This document shows, in pieces, positions 52,650 through 62,408 of a stretch of 64,000 nt of DNA (the first letter of the stretch is position 1; each line of letters begins with the position of its first letter). A model generated the notes under the pieces. That model was not told the origin of the DNA. It did no database searches and saw nothing but the letters and a program-made list of their open reading frames with translations. Both the position numbers and the translations under genes were made by a program. The stretch is from Alicyclobacillus fructus (GTDB lineage: Bacteria > Bacillota > Bacilli > Alicyclobacillales > Alicyclobacillaceae): NCBI RefSeq assembly GCF_017329605.1, contig NZ_JAFMTY010000005.1:62001-126000 (forward strand). The letters run 5' to 3'.

Positions 52650-54233
52650 TCATCTGCGCTTCGCAGCCTCCTCCTCTGCAAGCGCCCTGCGCAAGATCTT
52701 GCCGGTCCCCGTAGCCGGCAAGGTCTCGCGAAACTCGATCTGACGTGGGCACTTGTAATGCGCTATCTTTTCGCGACTCCACGCGATGATGTCCGCCTCC
52801 GTCACTCTGCCGACATACGACGGTTCCAGAACCACAAATGCCTTGACCACCTCGCCCTTCTGCGGGTCTGGCACCCCGATGACCGCCACCTGGCGGATGG
52901 CCTCATGCCGGGACAGCCAATGCTCGACCTCCTCGGGAAACACGCTGTAGCCCGAACATTTGATCATCTCCTTCTTGCGCCCCCGGAACACGAGATATCC
53001 GTCTTCGTCCACGAGGCCGATGTCTCCCGTGCGAAGCCACCCGCCCTGAAGCGCTTCCCGCGTGGCCTCCTCTCGGCGGAGATATCCCTTCATGACGCCC
53101 GGACTCCGAATCCAGATTTCGCCCTCTTCGCCCGGCCCCACTTCGCCCATGGGGTCGTCGAGTGGCGCGATGCGAATCTGCGTCCCCGGAATCGGTTTGC
53201 CATGCGTCCCGTAACGGATGTCCTCGAGCGGCATCTGCGTGTCCGCGGTGTGGGTCTCCGTGAGCCCGTAGGCGGCCTCGTACAGCGGCGCTCCCGTAAG
53301 CGCTTTCCAATCGGCCGCCACGCGCTCGGTCACAGGCACGCCAAAGCTCGTGCATGGATTTAACCTCAGGCTCGAAAAATCGATGTCTCCCGCGCGGGAA
53401 TGCTGCATGATCGCGAGATTCATGGGGGTCACCGTGTACATCACCGTGACACGCGTTCGCTGAATGGCCTCCATCGCAAGTTCGGGTTCAAACTTTGGCA
53501 GAAGAGCGAGCGCGGCCCCGGCCCGGACGGTCGCGCAGGCGCCCATCAGGAGACCCGCAATGTGGCAGAGCGGCATCACGCCGAGCACGACGTCTTCTTC
53601 GGTCAACCCGGACGCCGCGACCACGGCATCGGCCTTATAGGCGGCGTTGGCGTAGGTCAACATGGCGCCCTTGGGCATGCCCGTCGATCCCGACGTGTAC
53701 ATGATGAGGCACGTGTCGTCCGGACTCGTCGGCGCCTGGGCAGAGCGCCCCAGGCGGGCCCGAAGGTGAGGCATGAGCGCATCGCCAGGGGCAATGGGCT
53801 TCCGCTCAGCCTCTGCCCCCAACGGTTCGCCAGAAAAGTCCGACATCGACGCGAACAAGATGTGCGAAATGCCTAGCCGCTCGCAGACTGCGCTCGCCAT
53901 TTCCAACCGATCTTCGTCGCAAATCACGAGCTTCGCCCCCAGGTCCTGAAGCTGGTACTCCACTTCCCACTCCTTCGCGAGCGGGCTGATGGGAGACACC
54001 GCGACACCGAGTCGCTCCGCTCCGAATTTGGCGATGATGAACTGAGGCATGTTCGGCATATCCAGGGCGATCGCGTCACCGCGCCCAAGTCCAAGATCCG
54101 CGAGAAGCGCCGCCATGGCGGATGCGTACGCATCCAGTTCGCCGTACGTGATGGTGGCACCGAGGAAGTGCACCGCGGGATGCGACGGGCGCGACAGCGC
54201 GTGCAGATGCAGCCATTCGTGCAGGGATGGCAT
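52650..54233 (-). CDS. AMP-binding acyl-CoA ligase
   Basis: 527 residues. Adenylate-forming motifs are LIMYTSGSTGMPKGAM (A3), YEAAYGLTETHTADT (A5), GWLRTGDIGLVDEDGYLVF (A7), KEMIKCSGYSVFPEEVE (A8) and LPATGTGKILRRAL with the catalytic lysine (A10). It probably activates a fatty acid or related carboxylate to the acyl-CoA; the chain length cannot be told from sequence. GAGG precedes the ATG. It is placed between aspS and rarA, where it is not found in Bacillus. Confidence 0.85.
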   Translation of the reverse strand: MPSLHEWLHLHALSRPSHPAVHFLGATITYGELDAYASAMAALLADLGLGRGDAIALDMPNMPQFIIAKFGAERLGVAVSPISPLAKEWEVEYQLQDLGAKLVICDEDRLEMASAVCERLGISHILFASMSDFSGEPLGAEAERKPIAPGDALMPHLRARLGRSAQAPTSPDDTCLIMYTSGSTGMPKGAMLTYANAAYKADAVVAASGLTEEDVVLGVMPLCHIAGLLMGACATVRAGAALALLPKFEPELAMEAIQRTRVTVMYTVTPMNLAIMQHSRAGDIDFSSLRLNPCTSFGVPVTERVAADWKALTGAPLYEAAYGLTETHTADTQMPLEDIRYGTHGKPIPGTQIRIAPLDDPMGEVGPGEEGEIWIRSPGVMKGYLRREEATREALQGGWLRTGDIGLVDEDGYLVFRGRKKEMIKCSGYSVFPEEVEHWLSRHEAIRQVAVIGVPDPQKGEVVKAFVVLEPSYVGRVTEADIIAWSREKIAHYKCPRQIEFRETLPATGTGKILRRALAEEEAAKRR

Positions 54234-54345
54234 CGGACCTCACCCTCATTTCATGGTCTCAAGAATGGAGTCCTTGGGACGGGATCCCCTCTATCCTCGA
54301 TGTATTCAACCCCTCAGCCGATCATCCCTGCCGGGCGCACCGGAA

Positions 54346-54374
54346 GAGGGCGCAGCCCAGAGAGCCGCGCCCTC
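54346..54374 (-). terminator. Strong hairpin after aspS
   Basis: A 13-bp stem with two wobble pairs and a 3-base loop, starting three bases after the aspS stop. Only TTCC follows, so it is a hairpin without a good T-run. Confidence 0.5.
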
Positions 54375-54377
54375 GCT

Positions 54378-56183
54378 TCAATCCTTTGTCTTTCGCACGC
54401 GCAGGTGCAGGACTTCGAGCTGCTGTTCCGAGACTTCGCTCGGCGCGCCCACCATGAGATCCGTGCCGCTCGCCGTTTTCGGGAACGCGATCACGTCTCT
54501 GAGCGACTTCGCCCCGGTGAGGAGCATGATGATGCGATCGAGCCCGAAGGCGATGCCCCCGTGCGGCGGCGTGCCGTATTCGAACGCGTTCAGCAGGAAG
54601 CCGAACTTCTCCTGCGCTTCTTCCGGCGAAAAGCCGAGCGCCGCAAACATCTTCTCCTGCACATCGCGGCGATAGATGCGCATCGACCCGCCGCCGATCT
54701 CGTAGCCGTTGAGCACCATGTCGTACGCTTGCGCGCGCACGCGGCCAGGATCCGTGTCCAGCAGCGGGATATCCTCCTCGCGCGGCATCGTGAACGGGTG
54801 ATGTTCCGCCACCCACCGCTTCTCCTCGTCATCCCACGACAAAAGCGGAAAGTCCGTCACCCACAGAAACCGGAACTGCGACTCGTCGATGAGGCCCAGT
54901 TCCTGGCCCAGGTGCAGCCGGAGCGCGCCCATCGCGGGAAGCACCGTCTCTTTGGGCCCGGCGCCGATGAGCACAAGATCGCCCGGCTTCGCGCCCGCGC
55001 GCTCGGCGATCCGCCGGAAATCGTCGTCCGTGAAAAACTTCGCAATGGACGACTTGAATCCGTCCTCTTGCACGGCGACGTAGGCCAGCCCGCCCAGCCC
55101 GTACGGTTTCACAAAGGCGACGAGATCGTCCGTCTGTTTGCGGCTGTACGACGCGCACCCCGGCGCCACCAGCGCCTTGATGACGCCGCCCTTGTCCAGA
55201 ACGTCGGCGAAGACGCGAAAGCTGGTCCCCGCGAAGAGGTCGGCGAGATCGGCCATTTCCATGCCAAACCGCAGATCAGGCTTGTCCGATCCGTACTTGT
55301 CCATCGCCTCATGGTACGGGAGGCGCAAAAATGGCCGCGGCACCTCGATGCCCGCCACTTCCTTGAACACGGCGGCCATCATGTCTTCCATCATCGCCAT
55401 GAGCTCGTCCTTCGGGAGGAACGACGTCTCGATGTCGAGCTGCGTGAACTCGGGCTGCCGATCCGCGCGCAGGTCCTCGTCCCGGAAGCAACGCGCCACC
55501 TGATAATACCGCTCAAACCCCGAGACCATGAGCAACTGTTTGAAGATCTGCGGCGACTGCGGCAGCGCGTAGAACTCGCCTGGCTGCAGGCGGCTCGGCA
55601 CCAGGTAATCGCGCGCCCCTTCCGGCGTCGACTTCGTCAGCATGGGCGTCTCGATCTCGAGAAAGCCGCGCTCGTCGAGATACCGGCGAAACGCCCGGAT
55701 GGCCTGGTGGCGAAGCGCGAAGATGCGCTGCATCTCCGGGCGGCGGAGGTCGAGATATCGGTAGCGCAACCGCACAGGTTCCTCCACCTGAATGCCATCC
55801 TCGATGTAAAACGGCGGCGTCTTGGCCGCGCTCTCGATGCGCGCGCTCCTCACGACCACCTCGATGGCGCCCGTCTCGATCTTCGGATTGACTGTGTCGG
55901 GATCGCGCTTCTCCACGGTGCCATCGACGACGATCACGTATTCGCTGCGCAGCCGATCCGCCACCTCCATCGCCTCATCGGACGTGCCGCGGCCGCGATC
56001 GAACACGAGCTGGACGATGCCGGTGCGATCGCGCAGGTCGACGAACACCACGCTGCCGAGATCGCGCCGGCGCTGCACCCACCCGGCAAGCCGCACCTCG
56101 GACTGGGGTTCGACGCGAATCGTGTCTCCCACCCAATGACTCCGCCAACGCGATGCAGCGGCGACTTGCTTCTCTTCCACCAC
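54378..56183 (-). CDS. aspS: Aspartyl-tRNA synthetase
   Basis: 601 residues, bacterial type. An N-terminal anticodon-binding OB fold ([20 protein letters not shown]), the class II core with [53 protein letters not shown], the bacterial GAD insert, and motif 3 [20 protein letters not shown]. The GTG start at 56183 follows the hisS stop TAA; AAGGAGG lies within the last hisS codons. No sign of a non-discriminating archaeal form. Confidence 0.97.
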   Translation of the reverse strand: MVEEKQVAAASRWRSHWVGDTIRVEPQSEVRLAGWVQRRRDLGSVVFVDLRDRTGIVQLVFDRGRGTSDEAMEVADRLRSEYVIVVDGTVEKRDPDTVNPKIETGAIEVVVRSARIESAAKTPPFYIEDGIQVEEPVRLRYRYLDLRRPEMQRIFALRHQAIRAFRRYLDERGFLEIETPMLTKSTPEGARDYLVPSRLQPGEFYALPQSPQIFKQLLMVSGFERYYQVARCFRDEDLRADRQPEFTQLDIETSFLPKDELMAMMEDMMAAVFKEVAGIEVPRPFLRLPYHEAMDKYGSDKPDLRFGMEMADLADLFAGTSFRVFADVLDKGGVIKALVAPGCASYSRKQTDDLVAFVKPYGLGGLAYVAVQEDGFKSSIAKFFTDDDFRRIAERAGAKPGDLVLIGAGPKETVLPAMGALRLHLGQELGLIDESQFRFLWVTDFPLLSWDDEEKRWVAEHHPFTMPREEDIPLLDTDPGRVRAQAYDMVLNGYEIGGGSMRIYRRDVQEKMFAALGFSPEEAQEKFGFLLNAFEYGTPPHGGIAFGLDRIIMLLTGAKSLRDVIAFPKTASGTDLMVGAPSEVSEQQLEVLHLRVRKTKD

Positions 56184-57446
56184 TTAGGACCATCCTCCTT
56201 CGCGAATTCGATCCGCCAGCTGTCCGAACGGCACATCGCGCTGCTCGCCTGTCGCCAGGTGTTTGACCGTGGCCGCCCCCTTGGCGAGCTCGCTCTCGCC
56301 GATCACGACGGCGAATTTCGCACCGAGGCGATCGGCCTGCTTGAACTGCGACTTGAGGCTGCGGCCTTGGTAGTCGCGATCGCAACGGATGCCGAGCCGT
56401 CGGAGCGAGGTGAGCACGGCCATGGCCGTGTGTTCCGCCGTGTCGTCCGCGACGCAGACAAACGCGTCGAGCTCCGGCGGTTCCCCGAGTGATGCTCCCT
56501 GCGACTCGAGCACCGCAAGGATCCGTTCCATCCCGGCCGCGAAGCCGATGCCGGGGACCTCAGGGCCGCCGAGATCGGCGACCAGGCGGTTGTAGCGACC
56601 GCCGCCGAGCACGGTGGAGAAATGAGGCACGGTGATCTCCCAAGCCGTGCGCGTGTAGTAATCCAGGCCGCGAACGAGGGACTTCTCGAGCCGGTAGGGC
56701 ACGTCCATCGCGCGAAGATACCCCTCGACCGCATCCAGGTGATGGCGGCATTCGTCGCACAGCTCATCGACGATGTACGGCACCTTCGCCTCGCGCAACA
56801 CCTGCTGGCACGACTCGTTCTTGCAGTCGAACAGGCGCAGAGGGTTCTTTTCGAGGCGCACCTGGCAGTCGCCGCAAAGTTCGTCTTTGTGCGGAAGCAG
56901 ACGTTCGATCATCTTCTCGCGGTGACGAGGTCGGCAGACGCCGCATCCGACCGAGTTCAGTTCCACGGTCATGTCTCGCATGCCGACCCGCTTGAGGAGG
57001 GAATACCCGAGTTCGATGACCTCGGCGTCCATGGCGGGCAGTTCAGATCCGAGCACCTCGACGCCCACCTGGTGCAGTTGGCGCAGTCGCCCGCGCTGAG
57101 GCTTTTCGTACCGGAACATGGGTCCCAGGTAATAGACTTTGGTCAAGGTACCCTGCCCGTACAGCTTGTTTTCCACATAGGCGCGGACGACCCCCGCCGT
57201 GCCTTCCGGCCGCAGCGTGATGCTCCTTCCGCCGCGATCCAGGAAGGTGTACATTTCCTTGGACACAATGTCCGTCGTCTCGCCGACGCCGCGCTCAAAC
57301 AACTCCGTGTGCTCAAAAATGGGTGTCCGGATCTCCGCGTAATTGGCCCGCTCGAACACGTCGCGTACGACTGCCTCAAGCGCTTGCCACGCCTGCACGG
57401 CATCCGGCAAAATGTCCTGTGTGCCTCTCGGCCGCCTGATCTCCAC
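56184..57446 (-). CDS. hisS: Histidyl-tRNA synthetase
   Basis: 420 residues. It begins (V)EIRRPRGTQDILPDAV, with class II motif 2 YYLGPMFRYEKPQRGRLRQ, HQVGVEVLG, the His-specific GLDYYTRTAWEI and motif 3 GFAAGMERI. The start is the GTG at 57446, eight bases after AAGGAGG; frames reaching further up enter the T-box terminator. It is first in the hisS-aspS operon. Confidence 0.97.
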   Translation of the reverse strand: MEIRRPRGTQDILPDAVQAWQALEAVVRDVFERANYAEIRTPIFEHTELFERGVGETTDIVSKEMYTFLDRGGRSITLRPEGTAGVVRAYVENKLYGQGTLTKVYYLGPMFRYEKPQRGRLRQLHQVGVEVLGSELPAMDAEVIELGYSLLKRVGMRDMTVELNSVGCGVCRPRHREKMIERLLPHKDELCGDCQVRLEKNPLRLFDCKNESCQQVLREAKVPYIVDELCDECRHHLDAVEGYLRAMDVPYRLEKSLVRGLDYYTRTAWEITVPHFSTVLGGGRYNRLVADLGGPEVPGIGFAAGMERILAVLESQGASLGEPPELDAFVCVADDTAEHTAMAVLTSLRRLGIRCDRDYQGRSLKSQFKQADRLGAKFAVVIGESELAKGAATVKHLATGEQRDVPFGQLADRIREGGWS

Positions 57447-57515
57447 GCGCACTCCCTCCTTCTCCAATCCGCCGCCAGAGGGGAACCGCATGGCGCGGCT
57501 CCGCTTGTCTGCGCG

Positions 57516-57799
57516 AAAAAGCGCCCTTTCGTCGATGCCGATCCACATCGGCAGGGACGAAAGAGCGCTTCCGCGGTGCCACCCTGCTTGAACCTGTCAC
57601 CAGGCTCCCCTCTTCGGCTTAACGCGCCGTCCACGCGCGCTCGCCGCCCGAGAGCGGCTCACGCGGTATCCGAAGCCGTCTTTCCAAACGCAGGCCGGAG
57701 TCGCTTGCAGCCACGGCGCACTCTCTCTGGAACAGCCCAAACCGCTTGTACTCTGCTTCTTCATCTACATTGCCCTATAAATTGTGGCGCATGGTGCTA
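57516..57799 (-). ncRNA. T-box riboswitch before hisS-aspS, probably aspartate-specific
   Basis: The T-box AGGGTGGCACCGCGG is at 57585-57571. Its TGGC fits tRNAs with discriminator G73, such as tRNA-Asp, and not tRNA-His (C73). In stem I, GAAGC with GCTTC and CAAGCG with CGTTTG enclose a loop with AGTA on one side and GAAA-GAC-G on the other; GAC (57680-57678) is an aspartate codon. A long terminator (AGCGCTCTTTCGTC arm, then TTTTT at 57520-57516) follows. Confidence 0.92.
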
Positions 57800-57805
57800 T
57801 GGCGA

Positions 57806-57835
57806 ATTATAAGAAAGGCGCAGAGGCCCTGTCAA
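57806..57835 (-). promoter_or_regulatory. SigA promoter of the hisS-aspS T-box leader
   Basis: TTGACA (57835-57830), 18 bases, TATAAT (57811-57806); both hexamers match the consensus fully. Confidence 0.92.
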
Positions 57836-58106
57836 ATGAGAAAGGGCGCATGAGGAACTTTCAAGTGCACATGCTTTCACGTTTCCGTCACCGATGACAG
57901 GGCTTGTCGAGCGACAACCTTTCCACGGGTCCCCCGCGCTCCCAGGCGAGAATGCGCACCTCAGATCTTCCACCGATGGCGACCTGCGCCTGCTGCATCG
58001 ACCTAAGCGTCAACTCCAAGGGGGACATCCGCATGTTCCAACGCCTCCGAAGGTGTTTTCCCTACCGTGCCCCACTTGCGCCGAGATCATGCCCGGCGTT
58101 CAGCGC
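57836..58106. other. Intergenic stretch without identified gene
   Basis: Between the divergent hisS and hemL promoters. No coding frame with a plausible start and no RNA structure that I can defend was seen. Confidence 0.5.
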
Positions 58107-58135
58107 TTGACTCCATCGGGCCCAGTTGAAACAAT
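58107..58135 (+). promoter_or_regulatory. Candidate SigA promoter for hemL
   Basis: TTGACT (58107-58112), 17 bases, AACAAT (58130-58135), giving a leader of about 15-20 bases that still includes the AAGGAGG site. Confidence 0.4.
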
Positions 58136-58158
58136 GGTGCGCGAAGGAGGAGCTTGCC

Positions 58159-59460
58159 ATGCATCGACCGCAATCCGAAGTCTGGTTTCAGCGAGCACAG
58201 CAGGTGATCCTGGGAGGCGTGAACAGCCCGTCGCGATCGTACAAATCGGTCGGCGGCGGCACGCCCGTGGTGATGGTCCGCGGCGAAGGCCCGTATCTCT
58301 ACGACGCAGACGGCCATCGGTACATCGACTACCTGGCCGGATATGGTCCCTCCATCCTCGGCCACGCGCACCCGGCCATCACGCGCGCCATCCAGGAGGC
58401 TGCGGAAGACGGCGTGCTCTACGGCACGCCGACGCCCTACGAGGTGGAGTTCGCCGAAATGCTCCGCGAAGCCATTCCGGATCTGGAGCGCATTCGCTTT
58501 GTCAATTCGGGCACCGAGGCCGTCATGACGACCGTCCGCGTGGCGCGCGCCTACACGGGACGGACCAAGGTGCTCAAGTTTGCCGGGTGTTATCACGGCC
58601 ACTCCGACGCGATGCTCGTCGCCGCCGGCAGCGGGCCGTCGTCCATCGGCGTTCCCGACAGCGCGGGCGTCACGCGCAACGTTGCGAGCGAGATCGTCAC
58701 CGTGCCGTTCAACGACCGCGAGGCCCTGAAGGAAGCGCTCCGCGTTCACGGGTCCGATCTCGCCGCCATCCTCGTGGAACCGATTGTGGGCAACTTCGGC
58801 ATCGTGCCGCCCATCGACGACCGGTATCTGGCGGACGTGATCGATCTCGGCCACGAGGTGGGCGCGCTCGTCATCTTTGACGAGGTCATCACGGCCTTCC
58901 GTTTTCACTATGGCAGCGCCGCGCAACTGTACGGCGTGCACCCGGACCTGTACGCCCTGGGCAAGATCATCGGCGGAGGTCTGCCCATTGGCGCGTACGG
59001 AGGTCGGCGCGACGTGATGGAGCAGGTGGCGCCGCTCGGGCCTGCGTATCAGGCGGGGACCATGGCGGGCAACCCGCTCTCCATGCGCACGGGCATGGCC
59101 TGCTTGCGCGCGCTGTCGGAGCGCGGCCTGTACGACGACATGGCGCGCAGGGCGGCGCGGCTCGTGGACGCGGCCGAGTCGGCGGCGCGGGCGAACGGCA
59201 TTGACATCGTCGTCAACCGCGTGGGCGGCGCGTTCACCATCTACTTTGGCCGTGAACCCGTGCGCGATTACGACGCGGCAACGCGCACGGACAGCCAGCA
59301 ATTTGCCCGCTTCTTTCATCTGCTGTCCGATCGCGGCATTCTCATCGCGCCATCCAAATATGAGGCGTGGTTCGTGTCGGCGGTCCACAGCGATGCGGAT
59401 ATTGAGGAAACCATGGCGGCGCTCGAAGAGGTCTTTCGCGATCTCGCCCGAACAAGGTAA
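58159..59460 (+). CDS. hemL: Glutamate-1-semialdehyde 2,1-aminomutase
   Basis: 433 residues. It makes 5-aminolevulinate for heme synthesis. It has [57 protein letters not shown] and the PLP-lysine region [19 protein letters not shown] (lysine about residue 274). AAGGAGG lies before the ATG at 58159. It stands alone, away from any hemA or hemB gene, so it may be a second copy like Bacillus gsaB. Confidence 0.94.
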   Translation: MHRPQSEVWFQRAQQVILGGVNSPSRSYKSVGGGTPVVMVRGEGPYLYDADGHRYIDYLAGYGPSILGHAHPAITRAIQEAAEDGVLYGTPTPYEVEFAEMLREAIPDLERIRFVNSGTEAVMTTVRVARAYTGRTKVLKFAGCYHGHSDAMLVAAGSGPSSIGVPDSAGVTRNVASEIVTVPFNDREALKEALRVHGSDLAAILVEPIVGNFGIVPPIDDRYLADVIDLGHEVGALVIFDEVITAFRFHYGSAAQLYGVHPDLYALGKIIGGGLPIGAYGGRRDVMEQVAPLGPAYQAGTMAGNPLSMRTGMACLRALSERGLYDDMARRAARLVDAAESAARANGIDIVVNRVGGAFTIYFGREPVRDYDAATRTDSQQFARFFHLLSDRGILIAPSKYEAWFVSAVHSDADIEETMAALEEVFRDLARTR

Positions 59461-59463
59461 CGG

Positions 59464-60561
59464 CTACGGGCGGGATCGACAGGGGCCGCGGCGCCAAAGC
59501 ATCGCCGCGCCCACGGCGGAGATGGTCAACATCGCGGCGGCTAGGCCAAGCCGCAAAGACCCGGGCAGCGCATGAGGCTCAAGCGCCACAAAAGGGAGCG
59601 CGAAATACGCGAGGGAGGCAAAGCAGAGCGCCCATGGCTCGATGCGGGACGTCGCGCAAACGGACGCGAGCAGAAACGCCGCGGCCGAAAGCGTCAGACC
59701 GGCGGTCCACCACGCCGGACGCGTCAGTGTCCAGTCCGTGAACAGCATGCCGATGGCTGGGACGAGCGTGCCCTGAAACACCATCGCGCCTGTGATGTTT
59801 CCGACGGCGAGGACGTCTTTCCGGTCGCGCATCCACACCACGCTGTTGAGCGTTTCCGGCAACTCTGTGGCAATGGGGATGATAAGCGCTGAAAGCAAAA
59901 ACGCGGGCATCTCCATCGAAGCCGCCAGCGTCTCGACGCCCGCTGTGAGCAGATGGGCGCCGCCGACCACAAGGCCGAGCGCGCAGGCGAGCTGAACGAC
60001 GATGGAAGCCGTGGCCGGATGATCGCTGCGAAGGCTGAGGTAGAGAGGACGAAGCTCAGGCTGCGGCCCTCCCGCGGGCCGATCTCGCAAGTGCGCGCGC
60101 ACGAATGCCCCATACCACAGAGCGAGGAGACAGGCCGTCGGCAGCTTGAGCGCGGGGATCGGCCACGCGGCGGGCACGAGCGAAAGGGAAAAGCCAACGA
60201 GGAAAAAGGCGAGATCGCGCGCAAAGACGCCGCCATGGACCGCGATGCCCTGCGACGGCCGACCCGCGCGAAACAGAAAAGCGGCAAGCGCGAGCACGAG
60301 CCCGCCCAAGGTCACCAAAAGAAAGGGCGCCCCGAGGATACCTCCAATCCCGACCTGCTCAGCGTCGCGCCCGTCCCCCAGCACAATGGCCGTCATGGGA
60401 ACCGCCGTCTCGGGAAGCGCCGTGCCGAGCGCTGCCAGCACACTGCCCACGGCCCCCTCGCCCAAGCCGAGCTTCACACCCAGCCACTCGACGGCATTCG
60501 TCAAGAGCTCTGCCCCGAACAGCACCATGCAGAGCCCGAAAGCCAATTGGACGGCGATCAC
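59464..60561 (-). CDS. Sodium/calcium exchanger (CaCA) family membrane protein
   Basis: 365 residues with about ten membrane helices. The two alpha-repeats are VLAALGTALPETAVPMTAI with VGIGGILGAPFLL, and IIPIATELPETLNSVVW with VLAVGNITGAMVFQ; the acidic residues in them bind cations. The ion transported is unknown. I use the GTG at 60561, seven bases after a GGAGGTGG site, instead of earlier starts that add a hydrophilic leader. It converges on hemL with a 3-base gap. Confidence 0.82.
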   Translation of the reverse strand: MIAVQLAFGLCMVLFGAELLTNAVEWLGVKLGLGEGAVGSVLAALGTALPETAVPMTAIVLGDGRDAEQVGIGGILGAPFLLVTLGGLVLALAAFLFRAGRPSQGIAVHGGVFARDLAFFLVGFSLSLVPAAWPIPALKLPTACLLALWYGAFVRAHLRDRPAGGPQPELRPLYLSLRSDHPATASIVVQLACALGLVVGGAHLLTAGVETLAASMEMPAFLLSALIIPIATELPETLNSVVWMRDRKDVLAVGNITGAMVFQGTLVPAIGMLFTDWTLTRPAWWTAGLTLSAAAFLLASVCATSRIEPWALCFASLAYFALPFVALEPHALPGSLRLGLAAAMLTISAVGAAMLWRRGPCRSRP

Positions 60562-60633
60562 GCGATCCACCTCCGCGCACAGATCCATATACCTGTACGC
60601 GCCAGGCCCGCGCTGTATGACAAGCCCCACCGT

Positions 60634-61476
60634 TCATTGATACTGCTTCTCGGTGCCGCTCACGAAAGGCAGCCATGAAAACCACTGCGGCCGCAGGCGC
60701 CAGAGGCTCGGCACCAATAGGACCGCGATCACGACCGCATAAAACTCGACAAAGGGTATCCAAACGTGCGCCTTGGCGGATACCACGCCCAAAAACGCCG
60801 CCTCGACGTACAGGGGATCGAGCGCGTAGAAAAAGTGAGACCAGACAAGCGCCGTGTAGTCGATGGGGTTTTGCTCGTAGAGGGACTTCAAACCGTAGCC
60901 CAGCGCCCCGAAGATGACCGTCATGAGTCCAACGCTGCCGTAGGCGAACACGGTGCTCCACGTGGATCGCAGCGCGATGGTGGAAAACAGGACACATACG
61001 GTCGAAATTACGACGATGGTCACGAGCTGAAATCCGAGCACCGACGCGACCTGCGCAGGAACGGCGCCGCCGTACAGGAACACAAGGCTGTAGACCGGCA
61101 GCGTCAACACCACGAGCAGGACCAGCAGGGCGCTCGAGGAGACCACCTTTCCGAACAGAATGCCAAAGGGACCCACGGGCGTTGTCAGAAGGACGGCGAG
61201 CGTCTTCCGTTCGCGCTCACCGCTCACGGAGCCCGACGCGAAGGCCGGGGCCAAAAAGGCGACAATGACCATCTGCAGGAGGCTGACCAAGGCGAACACC
61301 TGCTGACTCTTCGTGGGTTGGACGAGGTACAACTGCCCCTGGACGTTTTCATAGAGGAGAAACACCGTGAGTGCACACATGCCAAACAGGTACGCCGTGA
61401 TGACGAGCGGCGCCCGGATGGTCCGCATGCGCTGGCGGAATTCCTTCAAGAGAAGAGGGTTGAGGTGGATGTTCAC
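60634..61476 (-). CDS. ABC-2 type transporter permease
   Basis: 280 residues with six predicted membrane helices. It begins MNIHLNPLLLKEFRQRMRT, typical of ABC-2 permeases, and shows SGSVSGERERKTLAVLLTTPVGPFGILFGK, the coupling segment that meets the ATPase. It probably exports a lipid, peptide or polymer. It overlaps the ATPase gene by 4 bases and forms a unit with it and the upstream large protein. C-terminal residues are not conserved enough to name a substrate. Confidence 0.85.
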   Translation of the reverse strand: MNIHLNPLLLKEFRQRMRTIRAPLVITAYLFGMCALTVFLLYENVQGQLYLVQPTKSQQVFALVSLLQMVIVAFLAPAFASGSVSGERERKTLAVLLTTPVGPFGILFGKVVSSSALLVLLVVLTLPVYSLVFLYGGAVPAQVASVLGFQLVTIVVISTVCVLFSTIALRSTWSTVFAYGSVGLMTVIFGALGYGLKSLYEQNPIDYTALVWSHFFYALDPLYVEAAFLGVVSAKAHVWIPFVEFYAVVIAVLLVPSLWRLRPQWFSWLPFVSGTEKQYQ

Positions 61477-62408
61477 AGCGTCACCCCTTCCTGAATCGCG
61501 GCGAGGCGAAGAAAAAGCTGCTCAATGTCCGTCGGTTGTTCGCGGAATTGGGTGATGGCAAACCCATCCGCCACGAGCCGACTCAAAAGCTCCGCCTGCT
61601 GAGCGAGCGTGCCCGCGTACAGGACTTCCCACCCGCGCTCCAACGGGCGCACCTCGGCCACGTGCGGATCCGCGAACAGCGCCTTCACGAACGCGCTGCC
61701 GAGATCGCGCCCATCGATGACGAGCGTCCGGTACGCGCTCGAGTGCTGCACCATCACCTGGACCGCTGCCACGGCCACGAGTTCGCCCCGCAGGAGAATG
61801 CCGACTTCGTCGGCGACCTCGGCGAGTTCGTTTAAAATATGCGTGCTGATGATCACCGTCTTGCCGAGCTCGCGCAGTCCCGCGAGCACAGCTCTCATCT
61901 CCAGCCGCGACTTGGGATCCAGACCGCTCGACGGCTCGTCCAGGATGAGCACGTCCGGATCGTGCATCAGGCAGCGCGCGACCTCGAGGCGCTGCTGCAT
62001 GCCGCGCGACAGGTTGTTGACGTAGACGTCCCGCTTGTCCACAAGCCGGACGCGCTCCAAAAGCTCCTCCGCCCGGCGCGAGATGGTCCGCCGGTCCACG
62101 CCGTAACACTGGGCGAAGAAACGCAGATACTCCATGACCGTGAGATCGTCGTACACCCCGAACGAATCCGGCATGTAGCCAATGACCCGACGAACGGCTT
62201 TGGGCTCTTTCGTCACCTCGTGGCCGCAGACGTACGCGCGCCCCGACGTCGGCAACGTGAGCGTCGCAAGCATCGACAACGCCGTCGTCTTGCCCGCCCC
62301 ATTTTCGCCCACGAGCCCGAAAATCGTCCCGCGCTCGATGTTGAGATTCAGGTTGTTCAGGGCGAGCGTCTTGCCGTACCGCTTGCTCAGGTTCTGTGTG
62401 AGAATCAC
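61473..62408 (-). CDS. ABC transporter ATP-binding protein
   Basis: 311 residues. Walker A is VGENGAGKTTALSML (about residue 37), the signature is NLSRGMQQRLEVARCL, Walker B VLILDEPSSGLDP, and the H-loop STHILNELAE. The last 90 residues are the variable C-terminal region found in bacterial exporter ATPases of the CcmA type. The GTG at 62408 overlaps the upstream stop in a GTGA, after GGAGGCGGG. Confidence 0.93.
   Translation of the reverse strand: MILTQNLSKRYGKTLALNNLNLNIERGTIFGLVGENGAGKTTALSMLATLTLPTSGRAYVCGHEVTKEPKAVRRVIGYMPDSFGVYDDLTVMEYLRFFAQCYGVDRRTISRRAEELLERVRLVDKRDVYVNNLSRGMQQRLEVARCLMHDPDVLILDEPSSGLDPKSRLEMRAVLAGLRELGKTVIISTHILNELAEVADEVGILLRGELVAVAAVQVMVQHSSAYRTLVIDGRDLGSAFVKALFADPHVAEVRPLERGWEVLYAGTLAQQAELLSRLVADGFAITQFREQPTDIEQLFLRLAAIQEGVTL

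Noticed and set aside
54168-56492. 774-codon open frame on the plus strand opposite aspS
   Set aside because: It is antisense to a complete aspS with all catalytic motifs; high GC content creates such frames, and the product is rich in His/Arg with no domain.
57841-58158. 6S RNA or other small RNA gene near hisS/hemL
   Set aside because: No promoter-like bulge flanked by long stems could be drawn by eye.
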